Part shown: positions 19,001 through 26,923 of the stretch, in pieces | Position numbering within the stretch: the first letter of the stretch is position 1 | How the letters are laid out: every line of letters starts with the position of its first letter | Assembly: GCA_026393835.1 (NCBI GenBank) | Contig: JAPKZK010000113.1 | Location: 1-64,000, forward strand | DNA: 64,000 nt | Direction: 5' to 3' | Origin: Candidatus Aminicenantota bacterium | GTDB lineage: Bacteria; Acidobacteriota; Aminicenantia; UBA2199 | Made by a program: the position numbers and the translations under genes | The notes under the pieces: model-generated | What the model was told of the DNA's origin: nothing | Seen by the model: only the letters and a program-made list of their open reading frames with translations | Databases searched by the model: none

Positions 19001-21023
19001 TTCATTAAAACAGGTTCCAGCCGCCGGGGTTTTCCCTTGCGGCAGCGTGGAAATCTACGTACAGAACAACGGACCGGGCATCCCGGCAGACCAATTGCCC
19101 CATATATTCGACCGGTTTTACCGGGGCACGGGCGAAGGGTACATGCACAAAGGCGCCGGCATCGGCCTGGCTTTGAGCAAAGAACTGGTAGAACTCCATC
19201 ACGGGCGAATCAAGGTGCAAAGTAGTTGTCAAGAAGACGACGCCAGGGGCGTTAGTTTTATTGTCTGTTTACCTTTGGGCGCGGACCACCTGGCGGCCGG
19301 CGAGGTGGTTGAGGTTACCGGGAAACATCCATACCCGTCGTCACAGTCGATGGATTTAGAGGTATTCGAAACCGCGGCAGAGGCCGGATCATCGCCGGAA
19401 CCCCCGGGGGCTCCCGCCGGCGCCCCTGGAGAAGTAAAGAACATCGTCCTGGTAGTAGAAGATAACGCGGATGTACGGAGATATATAAAAGAGGCCCTGG
19501 AACCGAATTTTAAGATAGAGGAAGCCGCCGATGGCCGGGAAGGAATCGCAAAAGCCCGGGAGCTCATTCCGGATCTTATTATTAGCGACATCATCATGCC
19601 GGCGGTGGATGGGTTTGAATTATGTAAGACCCTGAAAACCGGCATCGCCACCAGCCATATTCCCATTATTATATTAACCGCCAAAATAGGGGAAGCGGAT
19701 GTATTAAAAGGTTTTAGTTACGGCGCGGACGATTATATTACCAAGCCATTTAACACGCGGGTATTAGCCGCCCGGGCGCGGAACCTGATCGATTTGCGCG
19801 GTCAATTGCAGTTGAAACGCCAAAATCAAATGGCGCTGCAACCCGATGAAATAACGGTTTTACCCATCGATGAAGCGTTTTACCGGGAGTTAACCGGCAT
19901 TATCGAGAAGCATATTACTGATGTGGAGTTTAGTGTGCCGCGGTTAGCGGAAGAAATGGCCATGGGGCGCACGACGCTTTTCAAAAAAATTCAAGCAGTA
20001 ACCGGGGAATCGCCCAACCAGTTTATCCGTAATTACCGGTTGCAGCGGGCCGCGCAGTTATTAACGGCAGCGCCCCATGACGCCGGTATTGCCGAAATAG
20101 CGGCCGGGGTTGGGTTTAATGATTTCTCTCATTTTTCCAAATGTTTTAAAGAGCGCTTTGGCCAATTGCCCACCTTATATCGCGACGCTCATATGGAAAA
20201 CGTAACCAGCGCCGAAGAGGAAGCAACCTGGAGTGAACGTCCCGGGGAAGACGAAACCGGCCAACTGGAACCGGACCGGGAAAAGGATGTTGTGCTTATC
20301 GTAGAAGACAATGATGATGCGCGTCGATATATCCGGGAAACGTTGGAACCGGGGTGCCGGGTAGAGGAAGCCGCGGGAGGAAAACAAGGGATCGAGATAG
20401 CCTTCGAAGTCATGCCCGATTTAATCGTCAGCGATATCATGATGGCCAATGTCGATGGTTATGAGTTGTGTCGAACTTTAAAAAACGACCGTCGCACCAG
20501 CCATATCCCGATCGTTTTATTAACCGCCAAAGTCTCGGATGAAAGTGTGGTATTGGGGTTGGAAACCGGGGCTGATGATTATATTACCAAGCCTTTTAAC
20601 CGGGAAATCCTGCGGGTACGTATAAGAAACCTGGTGAATTTGCGCCGGCAGATGCAATTGAGGAGAAAGCGGCAAATGACATTGGCGCCCGACCTGATGC
20701 AAACCTCCGGTATGGATGAGGAGTTTTACCGGGAAATGCAGAAGGTGATTGAGAAGCATCTGGATGAAGCCGATTTTAGTATAGATGACTTAAGTAAGGA
20801 ATTATATATGGGGCGAACCACGTTATACCGGAAGGTCCTGGCGTTAAGTGGGGAAACGCCGGAGGCTTTTATACGTTCTTACCGGTTGAAGCGTGCGGCG
20901 CAGTTATTGCGGAAAAAATCCGGTTCGATATTGGATGTGGCATTAGAGGTAGGTTTTTCCAGTTCCTCATATTTCACCCACTGTTTCAAGGAAAAATTCC
21001 ACCAATTGCCGTCGGAGATTTAA
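16050..21023 (+). CDS. Hybrid two-component sensor kinase with two REC-AraC output modules
   Basis: A 1657-aa one-protein signalling system. In order: signal peptide (~1-19); periplasmic two-component regulator propeller repeats (~20-640; many WIGT-GL-R motifs); Y_Y_Y domain (~675-745); one transmembrane helix (~760-780); coiled coil; HisKA with phospho-accepting His855 in THEFRTPL; HATPase with N-box near 967 and NNGPGIP near 1006; REC1 (~1131-1245, D in DLIISDIIMP); AraC HTH1 (~1270-1380); REC2 (~1413-1530, D in DLIVSDIMMA, where the usual Pro is Ala); AraC HTH2 (~1545-1657). The usual family member ends after HTH1. Such proteins normally sense polysaccharide-derived ligands; none is evident nearby. 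Confidence 0.93.
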   Translation: MKRLFFISFLAVTSILFALDPGKALIHYNIQIWDMDSGLPGNAVFALRQTSDGYLWIGTQDGLVRFDGLQLEVYTRDTVPQLKSNDIRALYEDQNGVLWIGTSTGGLVRFKDGQFVSYPAAENNALSRIRAIAEDRWGNLWIGSFTGGLACLNNDQFTTFTTEQGLPASQVRFIYQDDNRDLWVTTSAGIVKVLKPGIFQTYAAHDVLPYLKTAGLYETDAENLWIGTGESGLFQLKKGIAVAYSTGKEVQPCPINTLYKDRKNNLWIGTDGGGLRRLKEDAGLACGSVYAITEDREGSLWVGTLDRGLFQLRDSKFVTYTAGDGLSHDIVHCIYEGRDNVWIGTEGGLDRVKNGKPTTVLTTGEGLLNNSVSCLSEDSAGYLWIGTWGGLHRFKDGKPTTFTDKNGLSDNRIKCILQDKQGYTWIGTENGLNRFDNRDGKFTVYTTGQGLNGNAIEFIFEDHRGQLWIGTNAGLNRLSGGVISAYKLPVGEEDYFLKCAYEDKEGTLWIGTDRGLIRAQGKESAPGAAPTKNTRARLTENGVNTILEDDRGYLWLAGRKGISRVAKKELTDFVFGKTRQVNSETYNEKDGMKSRWVTGLGCKTRDGRLWFPTSVGVAVIDPDHIEKNTRALSPIIEKFMVDGESIKIKSFDQTFPKVWSVKHRQGPPEAASLELAPGKRRLELDYTAVSFIDPQKIKFKVKLEGFDSDWVDVGAQRSMAYNNLSPGHYTFAVTACNQDGSWSEEGASLSFHLRPYFYQTSWFYIFLFIMVSLLVYGGYRLRVKQIKDKAKELGELVKQRTHALEKQKLQLEEAHQKLQHTNDLVETKNRQLEDQSEQLKELDKAKSRFFANITHEFRTPLTLIIGPLELILSENPDSKMKSTAGLMMRNSKRLLNLVNQLLELAKFDSGKLKLQFSKQNIVPFLKSIFYCFQSLAQQNNIEFACICEASEIHVYYDRENLERVITNLLGNSFNYTPKGGRITVSLKQVPAAGVFPCGSVEIYVQNNGPGIPADQLPHIFDRFYRGTGEGYMHKGAGIGLALSKELVELHHGRIKVQSSCQEDDARGVSFIVCLPLGADHLAAGEVVEVTGKHPYPSSQSMDLEVFETAAEAGSSPEPPGAPAGAPGEVKNIVLVVEDNADVRRYIKEALEPNFKIEEAADGREGIAKARELIPDLIISDIIMPAVDGFELCKTLKTGIATSHIPIIILTAKIGEADVLKGFSYGADDYITKPFNTRVLAARARNLIDLRGQLQLKRQNQMALQPDEITVLPIDEAFYRELTGIIEKHITDVEFSVPRLAEEMAMGRTTLFKKIQAVTGESPNQFIRNYRLQRAAQLLTAAPHDAGIAEIAAGVGFNDFSHFSKCFKERFGQLPTLYRDAHMENVTSAEEEATWSERPGEDETGQLEPDREKDVVLIVEDNDDARRYIRETLEPGCRVEEAAGGKQGIEIAFEVMPDLIVSDIMMANVDGYELCRTLKNDRRTSHIPIVLLTAKVSDESVVLGLETGADDYITKPFNREILRVRIRNLVNLRRQMQLRRKRQMTLAPDLMQTSGMDEEFYREMQKVIEKHLDEADFSIDDLSKELYMGRTTLYRKVLALSGETPEAFIRSYRLKRAAQLLRKKSGSILDVALEVGFSSSSYFTHCFKEKFHQLPSEI

Positions 21024-21026
21024 AAA

Positions 21027-21067
21027 AAAGGTCATTGGTCATTGGTCAATGGTTATTGGTTATTTCC
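21027..21067. repeat. GGTCATTGG tandem motif
   Basis: About four imperfect copies of a 10-bp unit (GGTCATTGGT, CATTGGTCAA, TGGTTATTGG) between two convergent genes, following an A-rich stretch. A short dispersed repeat type; it could also help end transcription. Confidence 0.55.
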
Positions 21068-21078
21068 AGTTCGGCGGC

Positions 21079-21840
21079 TCAACTTACGGTGCTTTTCTCC
21101 CGGGACTTCATAAGCTCATTCCACCACTCTTTATTTAAGAAGGCATCGTCCGGGAAGTTGACCATTTTCTCGAACCGGGCGGGTGAAACAGAGAGGCAGA
21201 GGATTTCAGGCGGGAGGTATTTGCGCATGGCGATGTCGGTGCAGCCGATGATGGGCCGGTCGCGATCAAAGCCCATCATCTCCCGCCACATCAAGCCGCA
21301 GCCGGAGGAAAAAGGGGCGGCGATTTCGTCCGGGTCGGAAGACCAATAAGCAGCCAGCGTCATGAGTGCGGACAGGCGGTCGGCATCGACGAAAAAGGAA
21401 ACGGTCCGCACTTTGTCCCAGTGTTCCAACCGGAGCGCCCCGATCAAAATATGGTCGCCGGCGGGGGTAGGGGCTTTGGCGCGGTCGAGAAATTCCTGGG
21501 CCAGTTGGGGAGTGGCTTTGAGACCTTCCCCCATGGGCGCGTCTTTGCCGTCGGTTAAAAAATGCGCCATCCACGGCGGGTAACCTTTGCCAAAACCGAA
21601 AGCATTATGCATCCCCTGGCAACCGTTTTTCGGGTCCTGGAAGCTGCCGCCGTTTCGCTCGATAACAAGGGTTTCGCCTTTCAGCCACCGTTGGTAATAA
21701 GCAAAGCAGCAGGCCCTGCCTTTGGCCTGTACCAGCGGTTCGAAGCCCGCCGACGGGTCCGTATCGTAGAGTGCAATGATAGGCGTTTCCAGTCTGAGTG
21801 CTTTTCTAAGTCTCCCGATAAGCCGTTCATCTATATTCAT
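21079..21840 (-). CDS. DUF169-family protein
   Basis: A 253-aa protein with the DUF169 pattern: an early P-I-A-L-Y segment, GRACCFAYYQRW near residues 40-51, then G-x-G-Y-P-P-W and a central SSGCGLMWREMM block near 180-191, ending CLSVSPARFEKM. AAGGAG precedes the ATG. The family is of unknown biochemical function, found in bacteria and archaea; the conserved Cys residues suggest metal or cofactor binding. The neighbouring SDR on the same strand may be co-transcribed. Confidence 0.8.
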   Translation of the reverse strand: MNIDERLIGRLRKALRLETPIIALYDTDPSAGFEPLVQAKGRACCFAYYQRWLKGETLVIERNGGSFQDPKNGCQGMHNAFGFGKGYPPWMAHFLTDGKDAPMGEGLKATPQLAQEFLDRAKAPTPAGDHILIGALRLEHWDKVRTVSFFVDADRLSALMTLAAYWSSDPDEIAAPFSSGCGLMWREMMGFDRDRPIIGCTDIAMRKYLPPEILCLSVSPARFEKMVNFPDDAFLNKEWWNELMKSREKSTVS

Positions 21841-21854
21841 TTGATTCTCCTTTT

Positions 21855-21924
21855 TTTCGTGTAAATTCGTGTAATTCGTGGGCCTTCTTTTTTCTTCGCG
21901 TCTCTTCGCGTTCTTCGCGGCTCA
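21855..21924. repeat. TTCGTG / TTCGCG 11-bp quasi-repeat element
   Basis: Runs of TTCGTGTAAATTCGTG followed by CTTCGCGTCTCTTCGCG. Same family as elements at 5715-5744, 31228-31265, 37430-37520, 60406-60440 and others. Confidence 0.7.
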
Positions 21925-21934
21925 ATATACTCCA

Positions 21935-22693
21935 TCACGATCTCAAGTAAGATGCGCCGTTGACATCGATGATGGCGCCGGTCATAAATTCCGAGCCTTC
22001 GGCGGCCAGGAACAAAACGGCCTGGGCCACTTCTTCGGGGCGCGCCACCCTGCCCAGGGGGCTTTGGTTTCGAATTCCGTCGCCTTTGGGGCCGGCGAGT
22101 AGTTCGGCGGCCATGTCGGTTTCCACGAAACCCGGGGCCACGACGCCGACGAAAATATTAAATTTCGCCAACTTTTGGGCCAGGGATTGACTCATGGCGT
22201 TCAGACCGGCCTTGCTTGCGCCGTAGGCAGGCATTTCCGGTTCGCCGCGAAAGGCGCCGCGGGAAGAGATGTTGACAATGCGACCGCCGCCGCTTTTGAT
22301 CATATATTGGGCCGCGCAGTAACACACGTTGGCGGGGCCGAAAAGATTGACCGCCAACGTCTGCTGCCAGGCTTCCTGCCATTGGTTGTAATCGACTTCA
22401 TCGATGGGATGGAATTCATGGACGCCGGCATTATTGACCACGATATCGAGGCGTCCGAATTTTTGGAAAACATTATCGACGAGTTGTCGGACTTCATCGG
22501 GTTTTGCCACATCGGCCCGGAAGGCCAAATGGGGGCCGTTGGGCAGGGATTGGATTGTTTCTTCCGCGGCCGATTGGTTGGTTTTATAGGAAATGGCGAC
22601 GCAAGCGCTGTGATTTGCAAAGGCCCTGGCTACTGCCCGGCCAATTCCCCGCGAACCGCCTGTTACAAGTACATATTTATTGGAAAAATTCAT
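21935..22693 (-). CDS. SDR-family oxidoreductase (FabG-like)
   Basis: A 252-aa classical short-chain dehydrogenase. The cofactor motif is TGGSRGIG near residue 10; NNAG follows near 88; the catalytic Ser is in NISSRG near 140 and YxxxK in PAYGASK near 155; the C-terminus has GAIIDVNGA. The frame extends upstream to 22795, but the ATG at 22693 is preceded by AGGAGG and starts at the usual position for the family. The substrate is unknown; 3-oxoacyl-ACP reductases and sugar dehydrogenases share these features. Confidence 0.88.
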   Translation of the reverse strand: MNFSNKYVLVTGGSRGIGRAVARAFANHSACVAISYKTNQSAAEETIQSLPNGPHLAFRADVAKPDEVRQLVDNVFQKFGRLDIVVNNAGVHEFHPIDEVDYNQWQEAWQQTLAVNLFGPANVCYCAAQYMIKSGGGRIVNISSRGAFRGEPEMPAYGASKAGLNAMSQSLAQKLAKFNIFVGVVAPGFVETDMAAELLAGPKGDGIRNQSPLGRVARPEEVAQAVLFLAAEGSEFMTGAIIDVNGASYLRS

Positions 22694-22744
22694 GGTTGAT
22701 CCTCCTGGGAACCTTTTAACATAATTAATGGGAAAAATCAAGGG

Positions 22745-22800
22745 TTGCCTCCGGCGGCCAGAAACCTTTTTATAAAAAGGTTTCTGGACTTCCAAAAATT
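22745..22800. repeat. CCAGAAACCTTTTT inverted-repeat element (copy 1)
   Basis: A perfect hairpin, CCAGAAACCTTTTT-AT-AAAAAGGTTTCTGG, flanked by GGCGGC on one side and ACTTCCAAAAA on the other. Further copies are at about 36467-36625, 53270-53328 and 60334-60388. Here it lies between two minus-strand genes and could serve as a terminator of the LptFG gene. Confidence 0.75.
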
Positions 22801-22805
22801 TTTGA

Positions 22806-25148
22806 TCAGGTTTTCAAATTGATAAACAGGTAAATGGAAATGGCTGAAAAAATAAACAGCGGGGCAAAAGCGGAGAGAAATGGCGATAATAGCGCCGTGG
22901 AACCTAATGCCGAGAATATCCCGAAAGCGCCCCAGAATATAATCGATATACCGATGGCAAACCCAATGCCGTACAACGTGCCCTTCTTGCCCATGGTAAA
23001 TGAAAAAGGAATGGCTATCAACACCATTACCAGGCTGGCAAATGGAAAGGCGTATTTATTGTGCAACTGCGCCTCGTATCTGACCGTTTCCGACTTGTTC
23101 TTTTCCAGGTAACGGATGTATTCCTTCAACTCGTCGATGTTCATGTACCGGTAATCTTTAACTTTGCTGGTAAAAAGCGATTCACCCACCGGGATCACGA
23201 TCTCCTTTCTCCTGAATTCCGTATAGTTCAGGGGGTTATTATTTTCAAAATCCCTTTCAAAGCCGCCTTCAAGCATAAGCCCGGTTGAACTCTTCCAGCG
23301 GGCGAATTGCGCGGATATCCTTTTTTTGATGTTAAAGTTCTTATCCAGGCTGATCATATTGAACTGGACATATTTGTTGAGTTTGGTATTGAGAAAATCA
23401 TAGAAATAAAATTCATTATTATCGCCCACTACCCAGTTTTTATGAAATTCCTGTTCTTCCGGCGAAACTTGTTTGCGGATAATATCCATGGTTTTAATTG
23501 CTTTCCGGTTGGCAGTGGGTGCGATGGCTTCCTGGATATAGAAATACCCCAGGGAGAGCAGGACGCCGATGACGATGGCCGGGAAAGCCAGGCGATACAA
23601 ACTGATGCCGCTTACCTGTACCGCCACGATCTCATTGTTCTTACTCATCATGGAAAAAGTCAATAAAACCGCCGTCAGCACCGAGACCGGTAAGACAAAT
23701 TTAATGATTTCCGGGGTATAATAGTAGATGTATTGCAGTAAATAATAAAAAGCCACCTGGTTCTCGATAATGTTGTCCACCAGTTCCATGATGGTGACGA
23801 TGTAAAATACCAACGTCATGGAAACAAATATGAAAACAAAAGTTGTCAGCAGTCGCCGCACCACATAAAGATCAAGGATATTCAATATCCTGAAACTGAA
23901 TTTCCTGATCTTGATTACCAGGACCACTTTTCCTTTTTCCTTTCCCTTTGGCCCGAGGAGTTTTTCTCCTTCGATTTTTTTCCTGGCTTTTTCTGTCATG
24001 GAAAAACGTTTTTTCGCCCGGTCCAGGAAGACAAACACCCGTTCCCAATCGATGGATTTTTCTTTAGAGGTATAGTAATAGGCAATAATGCCGGATACAA
24101 TCAAGAAAATATCCGCGGCCCACATGCCCACCACCGGGGGTACGATCTTTTTCATGACCAGGTTCTGGGAAGCGGTAATAATGCTGTAATAGACGAAAAT
24201 AATCCCCAGGGAGATGATAAACCCGCTTATTTTCCCGCCCTTTTTGGTGGAAATGCCCAGCGAGAGGGCCAGGAAACCCATGGCCAGGCAGGCAAAAGGG
24301 AGGGCAAATTTGCGGTGAAATTCGATGGTAAATAACATGTTCTGGGGTTCCTCTTTCATTTTTTTGACCAGTTCCGGGAACACGAATTGCGTGTGGCGCC
24401 GGGTTTGTTTAATTTCCTGGCGTTTGGAAATCTTTTCTTTCATACGGCCCCAGTAAGTGCAATCATAGCTTTTGTCCGGTTCCTTGATATTAAAACTGTG
24501 CACCCAGGCGTCTTGCATCACGATGTACCGGTCTTCTTCCCTGGGGTCCTGGAGGAATTTCCCTCTTTTGGCCAGGATAACCGTATCCGTGTCCCCTTGT
24601 TTGCGGGTATAGAGAAAGACATTGATCCATTCGCCGGTATTATTATCCAGGTCGTCAAAATAGATGGTATAAGGATAAAAATCTTTGTTCAGGACCCTGG
24701 ACTTGATGTCGGCCACGCTTTTGGAGAGGATGATGTTGGTATTCAACTGGCTGAACCTGAAATTGGCTTCGGGCGCCAGGTACATGATGAGATAGGAAGA
24801 AACCAGCCAGCCCACGGCGGAAAAGATCATAATGGGTCTCAATATCCTGGAGTTATTAACGCCCAGGGTTTTAAAGGCCACGATTTCCGAATCCGTGCTC
24901 ATGCGGCTCAGCCCGGCCAATACGCCCATCAGGGTGGCCATGGGAATGGTAAAGGATAACAGGTCCGGCAGCAGGTAAATCAATATTTTAACCAGGGTCA
25001 TACCGGACACGTCTTTGGAAATGAGGCGTTCGGATAAGATCAATATCATATTGATCAGCAGGGTAAAGGTATAAACCAGCAGTCCGATGCCGAAGGGCGA
25101 GGCGATCTCTTTTAATAAATACCGGTCAATCGATTTGATCTTGAGCAT
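22806..25148 (-). CDS. Fused LptF-LptG lipopolysaccharide export permease
   Basis: A protein of about 780 aa made of two YjgP/YjgQ permease units in tandem. The first spans ~1-370: an N-terminal IDRYLLKEIASPFG, membrane helices, a periplasmic beta-jellyroll, then membrane helices. A charged linker (~385-425) follows. The second spans ~425-780: ILDLYVVRRLLTTF, helices, jellyroll, helices. LptF and LptG normally form a heterodimer that, with LptB, extracts LPS from the inner membrane; here both halves are in one chain. The ATG at 25148 is preferred to the GTG at 25160; neither has a clear ribosome site. Confidence 0.88.
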   Translation of the reverse strand: MLKIKSIDRYLLKEIASPFGIGLLVYTFTLLINMILILSERLISKDVSGMTLVKILIYLLPDLLSFTIPMATLMGVLAGLSRMSTDSEIVAFKTLGVNNSRILRPIMIFSAVGWLVSSYLIMYLAPEANFRFSQLNTNIILSKSVADIKSRVLNKDFYPYTIYFDDLDNNTGEWINVFLYTRKQGDTDTVILAKRGKFLQDPREEDRYIVMQDAWVHSFNIKEPDKSYDCTYWGRMKEKISKRQEIKQTRRHTQFVFPELVKKMKEEPQNMLFTIEFHRKFALPFACLAMGFLALSLGISTKKGGKISGFIISLGIIFVYYSIITASQNLVMKKIVPPVVGMWAADIFLIVSGIIAYYYTSKEKSIDWERVFVFLDRAKKRFSMTEKARKKIEGEKLLGPKGKEKGKVVLVIKIRKFSFRILNILDLYVVRRLLTTFVFIFVSMTLVFYIVTIMELVDNIIENQVAFYYLLQYIYYYTPEIIKFVLPVSVLTAVLLTFSMMSKNNEIVAVQVSGISLYRLAFPAIVIGVLLSLGYFYIQEAIAPTANRKAIKTMDIIRKQVSPEEQEFHKNWVVGDNNEFYFYDFLNTKLNKYVQFNMISLDKNFNIKKRISAQFARWKSSTGLMLEGGFERDFENNNPLNYTEFRRKEIVIPVGESLFTSKVKDYRYMNIDELKEYIRYLEKNKSETVRYEAQLHNKYAFPFASLVMVLIAIPFSFTMGKKGTLYGIGFAIGISIIFWGAFGIFSALGSTALLSPFLSAFAPLFIFSAISIYLFINLKT

Positions 25149-25298
25149 CCTGCATTTCACACATTCGTTGATATTTTTTCAATTCACTATGATACCATAA
25201 TCAAACCATATTGCCAACACTTTGCGAATGATGAATTCTTTGCCACGGACGAACACGGACGGACACAGACTAAAAACATGTAAACAAAAAAATTAATC

Positions 25299-25327
25299 TT
25301 GACTTTTTTAGGGGGAATGGGTATAGT
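25299..25327 (+). promoter_or_regulatory. Promoter of the TIR/WD40 operon
   Basis: TTGACT (25299-25304), a 17-bp spacer and TATAGT (25322-25327), 45 bp before the TIR gene. AAAGGAG precedes the ATG. Confidence 0.7.
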
Positions 25328-25372
25328 TACCTATAACCTTAAATCTGTCGCCTTAACAAAGGAGAGAAAAAC

Positions 25373-26923
25373 ATGAGGAAATGTTTTATTAGTTATCGAC
25401 ATGTCAAACCGGATGAAGACCTGGCTCATTTTTTGGAAAAATTTCTTAACCAAAACGGGCATAAGGTTTTCGTGGATACCCAGATTCTTGTGGGCACAAA
25501 ATGGGCAAAGGAAATTGAAAAACAAATAAAATCGTCCGATTCCTTCATTATTCTTTTGTCCAAAGATTCCATCCGCAGCGATATGGTGCGGCAAGAAGTG
25601 GTACTGGCCCATACTCTGTCGCAAGAGCGGGGAGAGCAATTTATTATCTTGCCTATTCGTGTGGATTTTAAAGGGGAACTACCCTATGATCTGGGTGCCT
25701 ATCTTGATTCTATTCAATATGCGCTATGGACGCACAGTACCACGCCCGATACTATCGCAGGACAGATTTTAGCAGCCATGGAAAAGCATGAGTTCCTCCC
25801 GATAAAGAGAAAAGCGAATGATGAAAGCGCTTCAACTGAAGGTATAAAAGACCTTTACGAGGTCACCGATGGTATTGGGGCGCCGCTGCCGGCAGCAGAT
25901 CCCCGATTTGCAACCTGGGTGGAACTGGAAACCGGGATTGTAAGGCTAGATTCCCCGTTTTATGCCAAACGTCAGGCGGATGAGGATGTTATGAACCAGA
26001 TCCGTAAAACCGGTTCCACCACAATTCTAAAAGGGTCACGGCAGATGGGAAAGAGTTCGTTACTTGCCAGGGCGCATGCCGAAGCAAAAAACCTGCAAAT
26101 GCACTCCTGTTACCTTGACTTTCAATTCATCGACAAATCGCATTTAACAAGTCTGGACACACTGTTCCGGTACCTAGCGCACAAAATATGCCGAGAGTTT
26201 AAGACCGCCTTGAAACCGGATGAATGCTGGGATACGTTCCTGGGGGCCAAAGACAATCTTACGGATTTTATCGGCGTGGCTTTGTTGAAGGAAGCCGGGG
26301 CGCCGGTGCTGCTCTTACTGGATGAGGTAGACCGGTTGTTCGATTGCCCTTTCCGGGACGATTTTTTCGCCACTATCCGTGGCTGGCATAATCTCAGGGC
26401 CACTGAAGAAAGCTGGAACAAACTGAACCTGGTAATTGCCCATTCCACGGAACCTTATCTCTGGATACAGGATATCAACCAATCCCCTTTTAATGTGGGA
26501 TTGCCGGTGCAGTTGGAGGATTTTGACTTTCACCAGGTATCGGAATTGAATAGCAAACACGGCGACCCATTGAAAACAGACGATGAAATAAAAGAATCGA
26601 TGGACCTTACGGGTGGGCAGCCGTTCCTGGTACGCCTGGCATTGTATATGTTGAAAAAAGACAACTACAGCATATCCCAATTAAAAAAAGTAGCCACTGA
26701 CGACAGGGGGCCTTTCGGCGACCATTTACGGCGCTTTGCCTGGCGTTTGCAAGCGGAAAAAGAAGTGAAAAAGAGCCTTCAACAAATACTGGACAAAGGC
26801 GCGTGCGATAAGGAAGAACATTTCTTACGCCTCAGGGCCGGGGGGCTGGTGAAGGGTGAAACGCGACATGATGTACACATGCGCTGTCAACTTTATTATG
26901 ATTATTTCAAGGAGCATTTATGA
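25373..26923 (+). CDS. TIR domain - AAA-like ATPase protein
   Basis: A 516-aa protein. Residues 1-~135 are a TIR domain: it begins CFISYRH, has the FVDTQ loop, and retains a Glu in MVRQEVVLAH (~residue 85), where NADase TIRs place the catalytic Glu. Residues ~180-510 are an AAA-like (AAA_35-type) ATPase with Walker A LKGSRQMGKSS near 222-232 and Walker B LLLLDEVDRLF near 310-320. Its stop overlaps the start of the WD40 gene (ATGA), so the two form one unit. TIR fused to a STAND-like NTPase typically means ligand-triggered NAD+ depletion or signal production. Antiphage function is inferred, not shown. Confidence 0.85.
   Translation: MRKCFISYRHVKPDEDLAHFLEKFLNQNGHKVFVDTQILVGTKWAKEIEKQIKSSDSFIILLSKDSIRSDMVRQEVVLAHTLSQERGEQFIILPIRVDFKGELPYDLGAYLDSIQYALWTHSTTPDTIAGQILAAMEKHEFLPIKRKANDESASTEGIKDLYEVTDGIGAPLPAADPRFATWVELETGIVRLDSPFYAKRQADEDVMNQIRKTGSTTILKGSRQMGKSSLLARAHAEAKNLQMHSCYLDFQFIDKSHLTSLDTLFRYLAHKICREFKTALKPDECWDTFLGAKDNLTDFIGVALLKEAGAPVLLLLDEVDRLFDCPFRDDFFATIRGWHNLRATEESWNKLNLVIAHSTEPYLWIQDINQSPFNVGLPVQLEDFDFHQVSELNSKHGDPLKTDDEIKESMDLTGGQPFLVRLALYMLKKDNYSISQLKKVATDDRGPFGDHLRRFAWRLQAEKEVKKSLQQILDKGACDKEEHFLRLRAGGLVKGETRHDVHMRCQLYYDYFKEHL

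Noticed and set aside
25373-26923. Type II toxin or restriction role for the TIR-ATPase
   Set aside because: No methyltransferase, nuclease or antitoxin neighbour; the coupled WD40 partner points to a sensor-effector pair.
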